64,000 nucleotides of DNA from JBCCCJ01 sp039029315 (lineage in GTDB: Bacteria > Bacteroidota > Bacteroidia > J057): assembly GCA_039029315.1 (NCBI GenBank), contig JBCCGK010000020.1, forward strand, positions 69,200 through 133,199. Direction: 5' to 3'. Positions 18,091 to 27,945 of this stretch are shown here, piece after piece. Below the pieces are notes generated by a model. The model did not search any database and was not told the origin of the DNA. It saw only the letters and a list, made by a program, of their open reading frames with translations. A program made the position numbers and the translations under genes. Position 1 is the first letter of the stretch. Every line of letters starts with the position of its first letter.

Positions 18091-19254
18091 ATGCAACAGC
18101 TTGAACAGCAGACGCACCATTTTACCAGGGAGGTCCTTGGGCACATCCATGCGTATATCGCAGCCAAAGGTTTTTTTTATACCAAACAAGACATTGCCAA
18201 CTTGTTTTTATGCCTCAGAACCAAGCCATTTGTGATTCTGGCAGGTATTTCCGGAACAGGTAAGACACAATTGGTGCGCCAGTTTGCAGCGGCATTGGGA
18301 TGTGCAGAGCGGTGCACCCTAATCCCTGTCCGTCCTGACTGGGCTGATAACTCTGACCTGATCGGCTATACTGACTTACAAGGTGTGTTTCGGAGGCGTG
18401 CCTTTTTATCGGCAGTGGTCAAGGCTCATGCTGAGCCAAGGTTCATGCATTTTGTGATCTTGGATGAAATGAATCTTGCCAGAGTTGAACATTATTTCAG
18501 TGATGTGCTCAGTATTCTGGAGACCAGAGAGCGAAAAGAAGACAAGATTGTTACCCAGGAGCTGCTATCAGAATCTGAGCTGTCAAGCGATCATCCTTCC
18601 AATCGTGAACTATTGCATCTGGGGATACCGGACAACCTCTACCTCATTGGAACAGTGAATATGGATGAGACGACCTATCCATTCAGTCGAAAAGTCCTGG
18701 ACAGAGCCAATGCCATCGAAATGAATGAAGTACATTTGGATTGGCCACCTGAAGGGGAGAAAGTTGATCCCTTGTCTGATGTGTACAATGACTTCTTGCG
18801 GGCACCTTATGTTCATCTGAAGGACATTCCTCACGATTCTCGTCCTCAACTCAAGGAAGCCATGCAATTGCTCAATGAGATCAATCGGGTCCTGCGTCAG
18901 GCAGATCTACAGTTTGGGTACAGGGTACGGGATGAGCTTGCCTTTTATCTACTCAATCGCTACGAAATTCGAGAACTTATTTCTGAACAAGAAGCCCTGG
19001 ATTTTCAGATCATGCAAAAGATTCTGCCAAGAATCTATGGCAGTTCCAGGCGTGTGGGAGATGCCTTGTATGCATTGACTCGTCTGTTTGTCCCAAAAGA
19101 AATCAAACTATCTCCTGACATGCCTGTGAGAGCGCTCCGCAAACAGATTGGAGAACCCAAAAAGCAGGCGTTTCGATTTCCGCGCACAATAGAAAAACTC
19201 CTCCTCATGACCCGGAGGTATGAGGAGGATGGATTTACGTCCTTCTGGATTTGA
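18091..19254 (+). CDS. Orphan McrB-like AAA+ ATPase
   Basis: A 387-residue AAA+ protein of the McrB group: Walker A GISGTGKTQ (about 52-60), Walker B FVILDEMNLARVEHYF (near 124), and the VGTVNMDE-type signature seen as GTVNMDETTYPFSRKVLDRAN (near 187-207; conserved core GTVNMDET). McrB proteins use GTP and normally work with a nuclease subunit McrC in modification-dependent restriction. Neither an McrC gene nor an N-terminal DNA-recognition domain is present here. The ATG at 18091 is chosen over an upstream TTG. The beta-flower gene diverges from it. Confidence 0.8.
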   Translation: MQQLEQQTHHFTREVLGHIHAYIAAKGFFYTKQDIANLFLCLRTKPFVILAGISGTGKTQLVRQFAAALGCAERCTLIPVRPDWADNSDLIGYTDLQGVFRRRAFLSAVVKAHAEPRFMHFVILDEMNLARVEHYFSDVLSILETRERKEDKIVTQELLSESELSSDHPSNRELLHLGIPDNLYLIGTVNMDETTYPFSRKVLDRANAIEMNEVHLDWPPEGEKVDPLSDVYNDFLRAPYVHLKDIPHDSRPQLKEAMQLLNEINRVLRQADLQFGYRVRDELAFYLLNRYEIRELISEQEALDFQIMQKILPRIYGSSRRVGDALYALTRLFVPKEIKLSPDMPVRALRKQIGEPKKQAFRFPRTIEKLLLMTRRYEEDGFTSFWI

Positions 19255-19281
19255 TCCACAAGGTCTACCATACCCCAATCG

Positions 19282-20124
19282 TTATGCAGCGATGCGCGTG
19301 CTGCCTGCACGGCTGAGGTAGCGCTGGTACATAGTGATGATGCGTCTTGCAGTCTGTCTGGCCATTCTATTGGGCCGAGACCAATATTTTGTATGTCCCA
19401 AAGGACTAACGCCCACATTGAATGGAATGTCTTCTGTCACCCGACTGGCATAAGCAGCTCCCAACGGTTTCAAGGGCCATCCCAGAATATCATCCCTGTC
19501 AAAATAATTGAACCACTCAAACTGTTCCGCCTTCACAGGAGCAGCAATCGGTGAGACCTGCCTCAGGCTAGAGACAAACATCGGAATGTTGCAGCCCCAG
19601 GTGATCATCAGTTCCAGGTTCTGCAAGCTTTCTATCGCCTTGGGATTGGTCATTCTCGCATTGGAACGATCAAACAAATACTTGTGCTTTTGTGCGTCCC
19701 AGATATAATTATTGATGATCATACACCCCAAAGATCCACCAAGGACTACTGGAATAAACCCTTCCTCCCCTGCCACATTGTCGATAAAGCGAAGAGATTC
19801 AAGGATTTTTTGATGAATTTCCTGATAGGTATTCGGATGTTTGGAGGGATCGTGTTGATAGGAGGTGGCATCGCTCAGATAATGTAGGCAGAATCTGCGC
19901 ATGCCAGACCATCTGAGTCCGTTCACAGCCATTCTATTCCACAACTTTTCCTGATTTTGCTGAATAGCGGTGTGATAATCCACATCCTTGAAGATGATAT
20001 TGTCGCTGAATCCAGGTTCAATTCGATCCAGTTCCTGAAGGAGCTGTTGCTGAATTTTTTTGGCTTCCTTGATTTTTGAGTTACCGAGGCCCTGAATCAG
20101 CAGCACGCCGATTTTCTTTTTCAT
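19282..20124 (-). CDS. Alpha/beta-hydrolase-like protein
   Basis: Begins KKKIGVLLIQGLGNS, a first beta strand and oxyanion-type turn of an alpha/beta hydrolase. A nucleophile-elbow-like GGSLG (GxSxG) near residue 130 follows IPVVL. An Asp in FDRDDILGWPL and a His in SPLGHTKYWS near the C-terminus could complete the triad. No signal peptide. The substrate cannot be predicted. Length (280) is suitable. It converges with the McrB-like gene. Confidence 0.6.
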   Translation of the reverse strand: MKKKIGVLLIQGLGNSKIKEAKKIQQQLLQELDRIEPGFSDNIIFKDVDYHTAIQQNQEKLWNRMAVNGLRWSGMRRFCLHYLSDATSYQHDPSKHPNTYQEIHQKILESLRFIDNVAGEEGFIPVVLGGSLGCMIINNYIWDAQKHKYLFDRSNARMTNPKAIESLQNLELMITWGCNIPMFVSSLRQVSPIAAPVKAEQFEWFNYFDRDDILGWPLKPLGAAYASRVTEDIPFNVGVSPLGHTKYWSRPNRMARQTARRIITMYQRYLSRAGSTRIAA

Positions 20125-20196
20125 GATGTTTGTTGTTTGTGTTTGTTTGTTGTATGCTAGGTTGACGAATGACGCATCAATATTCCATTTTGTCTG

Positions 20197-20631
20197 ATGA
20201 AAAAAAGCTTATCCATCCACCTCTGCTGCAGTGAGTTTCCAGGAAATCAATTCTGTGGGAGAGGTCCAATATTCGTCGGAATCCAGAAAAAACAGGAGGT
20301 AGAAGAGCTAACGCCTGGAGATGCCCAAGAAAAGATATTCAAGCTTTCCGTTCAGGTCAATGCGGACAAACAAGGCGAACCCAATTTTTTGGGTCCTTAC
20401 GTATTTGGCAAAACCGGAGATAAGTTTCTGTATCTTGTATGGCTATATGTCTTCCAGGGGGAACAACATCGGTTTCGAAGGGCAAAGATCAAGCTGAATC
20501 ATCTCAGGTGGGAGGCAATCGAAGCTGCTATTGCTTCACAACAAGCCCTTATAGCACATATTCGTATGACTGATCAGAAGAGTGGTCCTGTTTGTGCCTC
20601 TCTAAAAGGAACGCAAATTCGCTGGGCGTAG
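20197..20631 (+). CDS. DUF5990 family protein
   Basis: A 144-residue soluble protein with the pattern of DUF5990: an N-terminal strand, VGIQKKQEVEEL, FKLSVQVNADKQGEPNFLG, then FGKTGDKFLYLVW and RFRRAKIKLNHL. Function unknown. Divergent from the hydrolase-like gene, with 72 bases between them that must contain both promoters. Confidence 0.65.
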   Translation: MKKSLSIHLCCSEFPGNQFCGRGPIFVGIQKKQEVEELTPGDAQEKIFKLSVQVNADKQGEPNFLGPYVFGKTGDKFLYLVWLYVFQGEQHRFRRAKIKLNHLRWEAIEAAIASQQALIAHIRMTDQKSGPVCASLKGTQIRWA

Positions 20632-20916
20632 ACGCGATAAGTCTCCAGTCTGGATTGCGAATATGAAGAGAGTCTACCAATAAAGGAATGATTATGTATC
20701 TTTAGGAACGGTATTGTATAGCCTAGAAGGAAACAAATCACAAATGACTAATAATCAATATCTTACAACCTCACCCGCAAGCTTCTTTCTGAACAAAAAA
20801 GGTATCAAGATCCACCAACAGGACTTTATTTTTTTCCAATTCCTATGAATAAACAGTTTTTTACTTTCTCATATACTTCTTATTTGTCAGACTATTCACT
20901 TCTCAATTCTCTTGCT

Positions 20917-22098
20917 ATGATCCAAAGATTGTTATGCATTTCACTAGGGCTTCTCATTCTGATGTCTTGCAAGCCCGAACCAGACCCCAATCCTGTGCTC
21001 CCTGATCTAACCATACGAGACTCAGATGTCTTTGAAAGAGATGAACCAGCCAGAATGCTATTTGAAGTAGTGGCACTGGACTCTGTGGCTATCCCGATCG
21101 ATTTCACCTATCAAATCATTCCCGTTACGGCTGAGCCAGATGTAGATTTTGTCCTTGCAAATGGCTCCGGGACGATAGAAGCAGGCAATCGGTCTGTCAA
21201 TATTGAAGTCCAGATTTTGGGCGATGATCTGAACGAAATGGATGAAAAACTGATTGTTACGATCACCAGTGCTAGCAATGCAAAGTTGGTTGACTCAACT
21301 GGAACTGGGGTGATCGTGGATGACGATGCGCCTGTTCCGACAGATGCTGATGGGTATATCACAGCAGAATCGATCTATGGCTATGATCTTGTCTGGCAAG
21401 ATGAATTTGATGGCACAGAACTGGACCCGGCTAGCTACAACATTGATATTGGCGACGGATGTCCCAATCTTTGCGGATGGGGGAACGATGAAAAACAATG
21501 GTATACGGATGACCCAAGCAATCTTCGGCTGGAAGATGGAAAAATGATCCTCACAGCAACCAAGACCGGCACCTCAGACTATCAATCTGCCAGAGTACAA
21601 ACCAAAGGCAAAAAAGAATTCAAATTTGGTCGAATAGATATCAGAGCCAAACTCCCAAAAGGTCAGGGAATCTGGCCTGCGATCTGGATGCTTGGTCAAA
21701 ATATCGATGACGTTGGTTGGCCTGCCTGTGGGGAAATCGACATCATGGAACTCGTGGGTCATCAGCCCAAGACTGTTCATGGTACAGCTCACTGGGGTCC
21801 CCAGGGCAGAGGGTATAGCACCTATTCCACCTCCTCCTATTTTATCGATCAGGATTTTCAGGAAGCTTTCCATGTCTTCAGTCTTGTTTGGGAGTTGAAT
21901 CAAATGGTTTGGTATGTAGATGAGACTCGCTTCAAAACCATTACCTCTAAAGATATGCAGGGAGAAACCTATCGGTTCAATCAGGATTTCTATTTTATCT
22001 TCAATATCGCAGTCGGTGGTCGGTGGCCAGGTCTTCCAGATGAGACCACTGTATTTCCTCAGACCATGGAGATTGACTATGTGCGCGTATTTCAGTAG
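20917..22098 (+). CDS. Glycoside hydrolase family 16 lipoprotein with Calx-beta domain (laminarinase-like)
   Basis: Lipoprotein signal MIQRLLCISLGLLILMSC, then a Calx-beta domain (about 30-130; ending TGTGVIVDDDAP), then a GH16 jelly-roll catalytic domain (about 145-393). The catalytic signature EIDIME is complete: nucleophile Glu273, Asp275 and acid/base Glu278, followed by LVGH. The DYQSARVQTKGK and GIWPAIWMLG strands fit endo-beta-1,3-glucanases. It probably cuts laminarin-type beta-glucan at the cell surface. The ATG at 20917 gives a canonical lipobox; an in-frame ATG at 20845 would bury it. Confidence 0.9.
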   Translation: MIQRLLCISLGLLILMSCKPEPDPNPVLPDLTIRDSDVFERDEPARMLFEVVALDSVAIPIDFTYQIIPVTAEPDVDFVLANGSGTIEAGNRSVNIEVQILGDDLNEMDEKLIVTITSASNAKLVDSTGTGVIVDDDAPVPTDADGYITAESIYGYDLVWQDEFDGTELDPASYNIDIGDGCPNLCGWGNDEKQWYTDDPSNLRLEDGKMILTATKTGTSDYQSARVQTKGKKEFKFGRIDIRAKLPKGQGIWPAIWMLGQNIDDVGWPACGEIDIMELVGHQPKTVHGTAHWGPQGRGYSTYSTSSYFIDQDFQEAFHVFSLVWELNQMVWYVDETRFKTITSKDMQGETYRFNQDFYFIFNIAVGGRWPGLPDETTVFPQTMEIDYVRVFQ

Positions 22099-22219
22099 GC
22101 TCTCCAAAGCTGTCTTCTGCAAGGTCTAGAAGTCCTGTGATTCTTCCCTTCATTGATTCCAATCCGTAGAGTTCGGAGGGGGTTCCAGCGGGCAAAGCCG
22201 GAATCCCCTCCGCGCACAT

Positions 22220-25204
22220 TTATGATGATGGCTGCTGTAAAAAGGCCAGCAGATCGGCCATTTCCTCTTGACTCATGCTGCCTTCAAGGCCTTCAGGCAT
22301 GAGCGAGATGCCAAGAGAAGACAATTCTTCAATATTTGATTTGCTGATGGTTTGTTCTGTTCCGCCCATCATTCGCAGACTTACTTCGGAATCGGTCTCT
22401 CGATAGACCATCCCTGTATAGATATTGCCATCTTTGGTTCGGACCTGATGGTTGAGATATTTGGGGTCAACTCCGGCATTGGGATCAAGGATCTCATGTA
22501 AAAGGGATTCTTTGCTTTTTCGATGGATTTCCGTCAGGACAGGACCAACCTCCTTGCCGAGGCTTCCATACTGATGACAATTGGAACAGAGGGTTGTAAA
22601 AACCTGTTGACCATTGGTGGCATTCCCTGCCAGACTCAAGGCTGGCCGCATCCCTTCGATGGCCTCCTTGCGTTGCACGACTCCCGCATCAGAGAAGAGG
22701 GCTTCTGCCCTCGATTTGACAGATTCATTTTTGGAGAACAACAAGACTCGCCTTCTTTCCAGATCCAGATTGAGTTCGCCGGGATTGATCTTGCCTTCTT
22801 CCAGTGCTGTCAGGAGTAGATCATGATTGCTTCTTTTGTAGAGCAGAATGTTTCCTGCAGATTTTCGTGCTTCCGGTCCGAGGGTTGGCCACAGTTCCAG
22901 CAAGTGACTGGCAATGTCTGTATCATCTGCTTCCCACAATTGTCTGAGGGCTTCTTGCTGGATATCTAGTGGATGTTTGCTGTCAATCAGATCGAGCAAG
23001 ATCATTTTTCTCCTGCTGAATTTGTCCAGCCCATATAAACGTAAATATTCCAGTCGCTCTTCGGTCGAGAGAGAGCTGGCAAACACGAGCTTGGACGCGC
23101 GGTTCAGCTGAGATCGCATGGCAGCAGAGACAGCCAGGCCCATCGTCTGGCGCAAATGGCCGCTTGCCCTCAGCACTGCTATTCTTTTACCGGCTTCCAA
23201 TCGATCCAAAGCTGTTTGCAGGGATGCCGCTCTTCGGGATACTGTCTGGTTTTGTGCCCATCCTTCAGCCATGGCTTCGAGCATCGCCACATGATGCGGT
23301 TCGTCCATGATTTCGGTACCGGCCATGAATCCCAGTAAGCGATCAGCTTCCTGATGTCGATGATCTTTGCCGATCAATCTGCTAAGGGTAGTAGCGGTCG
23401 TGAGTCTGGCTTCGGTAATTGGGCCAAATTTTCCATTGAGCAACAACTCACAGAAGATAGCTGGTTGTCGTTGGACGGCACTTGCCACTGCCATGCTTGT
23501 CCAGATATCCGTTCCTTCCCCCGCCAGTGCATTCGTCAGTGAGAACAGAAAGGACTCCGCAAATTCCTTATATCTCTGATCATCCAGTCTGCTCAATGCC
23601 AAAATGGCCTGCATTTGCACCCGAGGATTGGTCTCGGCTTTGTCGATGATCTCGATCAGAAGAGGAATCAGATCTGGATGCTGGTTCAGCCGTTTTTCTG
23701 CAATTTTGATCGCATTTTCCTGCACGCCATCACTGGCATCTTTCAGCGCCTTGACCAAGCTGCTATGAGAGAGTTCTGACATGCCTTCCAGGGTCCACAT
23801 GGCATGGAGTCTGGCCAAGGATATGCCTTGTGATTCGAGGATTTGTTCTAGATCAGGAACCAGCTCGACAGGATTTTTTTCCACCAATAATCGTTGGGCA
23901 GTTGTTCTGGTCCACTGGTTTTCATCTCCCAACAACAACAAAAGGTCTTTTGCTTTGTCTTTGTTGAAAACAGGAATCGCAGAAGGTGTTCCCTGAATTG
24001 GAAAGATTCGGTAGATCCGGCCTTTTTCTTTCCCCGCGCTCAAATCCTGTGTCGCCTCAATCTCATCTGGAATCCACTCAGGGTGTTCGATGACATCTCT
24101 GTGCATGTCCATCAGATACAGAGCACCATCGGGTCCCGTACGCATATTGACAGGTCGAAATGCACGGTCGGATGAAGCCAGAAATTCTGCTTTTTCCCGT
24201 TTTCGAGAAGCCTTGAAGGAGGCTTTGTCCTGAGAGAGCACATCCATATGGATCAAGTTGAGGACAACATCACACACAAAGAGGTTGTCATTGAAGCCTT
24301 CAGGAAAGGCGTTGCCCCCATAATATGTAATCCCGCAAGCACCAGAAAAGTAACCGGATTGTTCTGGATGATTGACCCGGGTTTCTTGCTCTCCGATGGG
24401 ATAAATGCGCGACAGACCATTTTCTTCATGATCTGAAACATTGCTGAGCGCATGTGCTGGATCGGTAGGAAGACCGTCAAGGTACTTGCTCTCAAAAACC
24501 AAATGAGAGACATGCTCCAGGTTGTGCGTTTCGTACATATGCCCCCAGTCATCAAAGGCCAATTCAAATCCCCCACTGGATTCGCCTACACGTTCGAGGA
24601 TTTTTTTCTCAATATCAAACCGAAAATCTTCTCCCCGAAGGCTTAGCTTGCTGGAAGAATCTCCGGCAAAGTAGGGGGCTCCATTGTTGCCACCATTGGC
24701 TGCGTAAATCATGTTGTCCAGCCCGTAGGTCAAGCCATTGAAGTTGTGTTGAAGATTGCCCACCTCAAAGCCTTCCATGATGATGTCTCGCTGATCAGAT
24801 TTACCATCGCCATCTGTGTCCTTGAGGAAGAGGAGATGCGGAGGAGCAGCTACCAGCATCCCGCCCTTGTATGGCAAAAAGGAAGAGGCCACGCCTAATC
24901 CATCGGCATAGACTTGACGGTTGTCAAATGTTCCATCCTGATTGTTGTCTGTCAGGAGAATGATGCGGCTGTCTTCATCTCGCAAGGGATATCCTGGCAT
25001 TTCCAATACGAAAGCCTGACCGAATTCATCGAATTTCATGTCTACTGGATCGAATATCAGCGGTTCTGATGCGACAAGGGTCAATTGAAAATCAGGATGA
25101 ATCTCAAATCCATCTGGCAGGCTTGATTGTTCTCCTTCACAGGAATAAAGAATCATACAGGACAGAAAAATGAGGAGGGGGAAGAGTGGTGAAAATTTTC
25201 GCAT
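22220..25204 (-). CDS. PVC-type heme-binding CxxCH protein (propeller, HEAT, cytochrome c)
   Basis: A 994-residue lipoprotein (lipobox in ILYSC). Domains: sorbosone-dehydrogenase-like propeller (about 35-400; GQAFVLEMPGYPL, LFLKDTDGDGKSDQ, RTGPDGALYLMDM), HEAT-like helical repeats (about 410-850), cytochrome c with CSNCHQYGS, and the C-terminal heme-binding-associated domain (YLNHQVRTKDGNIYTGMV) typical of Planctomycete/Verrucomicrobial proteins. It probably oxidises a sugar-like substrate at the envelope. The ATG at 25204 is chosen for its signal peptide. Ninety-eight bases upstream ends a CRTAC1-type gene on the same strand, so the two are likely cotranscribed. Confidence 0.85.
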   Translation of the reverse strand: MRKFSPLFPLLIFLSCMILYSCEGEQSSLPDGFEIHPDFQLTLVASEPLIFDPVDMKFDEFGQAFVLEMPGYPLRDEDSRIILLTDNNQDGTFDNRQVYADGLGVASSFLPYKGGMLVAAPPHLLFLKDTDGDGKSDQRDIIMEGFEVGNLQHNFNGLTYGLDNMIYAANGGNNGAPYFAGDSSSKLSLRGEDFRFDIEKKILERVGESSGGFELAFDDWGHMYETHNLEHVSHLVFESKYLDGLPTDPAHALSNVSDHEENGLSRIYPIGEQETRVNHPEQSGYFSGACGITYYGGNAFPEGFNDNLFVCDVVLNLIHMDVLSQDKASFKASRKREKAEFLASSDRAFRPVNMRTGPDGALYLMDMHRDVIEHPEWIPDEIEATQDLSAGKEKGRIYRIFPIQGTPSAIPVFNKDKAKDLLLLLGDENQWTRTTAQRLLVEKNPVELVPDLEQILESQGISLARLHAMWTLEGMSELSHSSLVKALKDASDGVQENAIKIAEKRLNQHPDLIPLLIEIIDKAETNPRVQMQAILALSRLDDQRYKEFAESFLFSLTNALAGEGTDIWTSMAVASAVQRQPAIFCELLLNGKFGPITEARLTTATTLSRLIGKDHRHQEADRLLGFMAGTEIMDEPHHVAMLEAMAEGWAQNQTVSRRAASLQTALDRLEAGKRIAVLRASGHLRQTMGLAVSAAMRSQLNRASKLVFASSLSTEERLEYLRLYGLDKFSRRKMILLDLIDSKHPLDIQQEALRQLWEADDTDIASHLLELWPTLGPEARKSAGNILLYKRSNHDLLLTALEEGKINPGELNLDLERRRVLLFSKNESVKSRAEALFSDAGVVQRKEAIEGMRPALSLAGNATNGQQVFTTLCSNCHQYGSLGKEVGPVLTEIHRKSKESLLHEILDPNAGVDPKYLNHQVRTKDGNIYTGMVYRETDSEVSLRMMGGTEQTISKSNIEELSSLGISLMPEGLEGSMSQEEMADLLAFLQQPSS

Positions 25205-25302
25205 AGTAATAGCTTTTGCAGAGGAAGAAGCAAGGTAAGAAAAAGGACTCACATTGACTGAGGCAGAGCGGGGGGATGACAACTTCAAAACTGGCACTCC
25301 GC

Positions 25303-27459
25303 TTATTCTAATTTGTCAGCTCCTTCTGCTACTATGTACCGACGATTCATCTCAACCGAATTGTATCTGGAAAGGGTTCGCTCAGGGTTCATCCACTGTA
25401 TGTCCAATTCTCGGATGCGTGTGGCATCTCCCAAACCGATTTCCAACTGCAGACTGTTGGCGCCGAAACTGCCACCAGTGGAGACAGTCCTGTGAATACT
25501 TCTGACGTGTCCATCTGCCTGTTCGACGATGAGCTTGACTCTGCTTCCGATGGCAGAGCGATTGGCAGTACGTCCCTGCAACTCCAGGGTGATCCACTTG
25601 TTGTGATTGCCGGGATTGTCAAAGAGCATGTTCATGTAGAAATCGCCTTCTACCGCTCCCCCCATCACCGCATGGATGTCCTGATCTCCATCATTGTCGA
25701 TATCGCCAAAGGAGACTGCATGTCCTTTCTGAATGCTTCCAAACCCACCTGCTGTGGTGACATCCTGAAAGAACTGACCGCTTGCGTTGCGGAAGGTCCG
25801 GTTTGGCGTTACAGACCATAAGTCGAACTCTCCTGTTCCCAGATAGGAATCCAGAAAGCCATCATTGTCCAGATCGCCATAATTACAGCCCATGGTGTAG
25901 AGCAGGCGATCCAGTTTCGCCTCTCTGCTGACATCTGTAAAGGTCAGATCACCATTGTTACGAAAGAGTTTGGCATGTGCACCCTCATGCGGCAGATCCA
26001 GATAGTCCGCCATAATATTGCCACTGATGTCCAGACCTTCCTGCAAGTCATATCCGGAGACAAACAAGTCCTCCCACCCATCATTGTTGTAATCCCAAAA
26101 CCAGGCCGGGAAGCTGTGAATGGGTTCCTGAACCCCCGCGGATTTACTGATGTCTTCAAAAAATTCTCCCTCCCGATTGAGATAAAGACGATTGGTATTG
26201 CCAATAACTGATACATATAAATCAGGCCAGCCATCATTGTTCACATCAGCAGCGACGACTCCTTTCACATATTGCCGAAAGTCCAGCCCATATGCCTCTG
26301 CCATATTTCTGAAACTGCCATTCTGCTGATTGATGTAGAGTTCACAGGGATAGTTGCCATTGCCGATTCCTTCATTGCCGATAAAGAGGTCAAGCCAGCC
26401 ATCTAGGTTGACATCCGTCCAGACTGCGGTTTGAGTCGGGTAAAAAGAGAGCAAGCCTGCTTCTTTCGTCACATCCTGAAAGCTGCCATCTCCCATGTTT
26501 TTCAAAAGTGAGTTGGGAAATTGGCCAAACTTGAACAACCAGGCCCCACGAAGAATGAAGATGTCTTCCCATCCATCATTGTCATAATCAGCATGGATGA
26601 GGTTCAGACCACGGGTAAGGCCTCTCAAGCCTGCTTCCTCTGTACGATCCTCGAAGGTTCCATCTCTTTGATTGACAAAGAATCTTGCTTGATCCTCCAA
26701 CCCATAACTACTCACAAATAAATCAAGATAGCCATCATTGTTGAAGTCTTCCAGACTGCCTCCTCCGGCATGGCCCTCTACGGCGACACCGGCTTTCATG
26801 GCAACATTGTCAAATCGGGGAATTTCCCGTTCCGATTGGAACACTGTCTCAGGAATCAGAAACTCTTTCGGGACTCGATGAGGATATTGCCCAAGCGTCA
26901 TATATGCCAGATTCAGAAACCATTGTTGCTGAAGATTGGTGGAGTCAAACGCCAGCAATTGGGTCAATAACTCTATGGCCTTTTCTGAGCCATATGGATC
27001 TTGATGGACGCCACCCGGGCCAATAGGGACAATGCAGGATTCACCAGAATGATGCTGAATACAATTGTCCACTTCGCCCTTGCGGAGGTAGGCCATGGCA
27101 AGAAGCTCCACATATTGCTTATTGCCATAGGTGATGGTTCGATCCGGGAAAGCGGCTTGCAGAAAGGCCTCAGATTCTTCAATACACTTGTCATTCTGAC
27201 CAGCTTTGAGCAGTTCGAGCAGATAGGTGTATCGCTTCCCAATGGGGACCTTGAGGGGCAAGCTTGCCAGTTCCGGGGCGAGTTTGGCCACATTATAGGA
27301 ATTGTCATATGGATAGCCAGCCTGGGGAGCCTGCGCAGCCATCTCTGCCAGGAGTTCTGCCATTTGCTGGTTAGAGGCATATTTGGGAGGAGACTCACAG
27401 GCAAGAAGTGCAAGGATACATCCTCCCCAAAAAAACAGGATATGTTGTCTGGCCCACAT
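25303..27459 (-). CDS. CRTAC1-type lipoprotein: TPR, FG-GAP/VCBS repeats, ASPIC/UnbV domain
   Basis: Lipobox ALLAC at the N-terminus. Residues ~40-210 are helical, TPR-like, including KAIELLTQLLAFDSTNLQQQ. Residues ~235-600 contain FG-GAP/VCBS calcium loops (DFNNDGYLDL, DYDNDGWEDI, DVNLDGWLDL, DIDNDGDQDI). The C-terminal domain with SAIGSRVKL and SLQLEIGLGDATRI is ASPIC/UnbV. Such proteins are surface lipoproteins often encoded with SusC/SusD or CxxCH cytochromes and are thought to bind glycans or partner proteins. First gene of a two-gene unit with the cytochrome gene downstream. Confidence 0.85.
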   Translation of the reverse strand: MWARQHILFFWGGCILALLACESPPKYASNQQMAELLAEMAAQAPQAGYPYDNSYNVAKLAPELASLPLKVPIGKRYTYLLELLKAGQNDKCIEESEAFLQAAFPDRTITYGNKQYVELLAMAYLRKGEVDNCIQHHSGESCIVPIGPGGVHQDPYGSEKAIELLTQLLAFDSTNLQQQWFLNLAYMTLGQYPHRVPKEFLIPETVFQSEREIPRFDNVAMKAGVAVEGHAGGGSLEDFNNDGYLDLFVSSYGLEDQARFFVNQRDGTFEDRTEEAGLRGLTRGLNLIHADYDNDGWEDIFILRGAWLFKFGQFPNSLLKNMGDGSFQDVTKEAGLLSFYPTQTAVWTDVNLDGWLDLFIGNEGIGNGNYPCELYINQQNGSFRNMAEAYGLDFRQYVKGVVAADVNNDGWPDLYVSVIGNTNRLYLNREGEFFEDISKSAGVQEPIHSFPAWFWDYNNDGWEDLFVSGYDLQEGLDISGNIMADYLDLPHEGAHAKLFRNNGDLTFTDVSREAKLDRLLYTMGCNYGDLDNDGFLDSYLGTGEFDLWSVTPNRTFRNASGQFFQDVTTAGGFGSIQKGHAVSFGDIDNDGDQDIHAVMGGAVEGDFYMNMLFDNPGNHNKWITLELQGRTANRSAIGSRVKLIVEQADGHVRSIHRTVSTGGSFGANSLQLEIGLGDATRIRELDIQWMNPERTLSRYNSVEMNRRYIVAEGADKLE

Positions 27460-27705
27460 AAGAGTGGCAAGATATTGAGTTTTGGTGAATTGTTCGGAGG
27501 GCTTGCCAATAATAATTGAAGGAGGTGTGCAATGGTGGATACCACATGTGTTTCACCATCACGAATCAACGCACAATTGGTCACATAAGTGAAATTTTTC
27601 CCTATATTGACTGAATGACCAGACAGCATTAAGCTGGTATAACAATGTGTCTATCTATTGGGAAATTAAATACATCGTAACAATAATTTTTTGTGATTCC
27701 TTCGA

Positions 27706-27832
27706 GAACCCCTTCGCACTGACCCGTCCCCTTACAAATGGGACTTCGCACAAGGCCTTTTCTGCTGAAAAGCAGGAAAATTCTTGCTAGTCCCACCTCT
27801 TGAGGGGGGATATTAGGCGAAAAGGGGGGTTC
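27706..27832. repeat. Palindromic intergenic element, family C-like
   Basis: Begins GAACCCCTTCGC and ends with the inverted GCGAAAAGGGGGGTTC. It holds an internal CTCTTGAGGG box, which also occurs in the tandem units at 55963-56242, themselves bounded by GAACCCCTC. It lies in the 486-base gap before the accessory island; the remainder of that gap shows nothing I can name. Confidence 0.5.
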
Positions 27833-27945
27833 ATGAACAACCATAAGAAACTTATGTTCCACTGTATTAAACCACTTCAAAAAATTTATTTGAATAGGGT
27901 TTCCTGATGCCTTGAATACTTCGAACCTTCTACTCTACCTATTTT

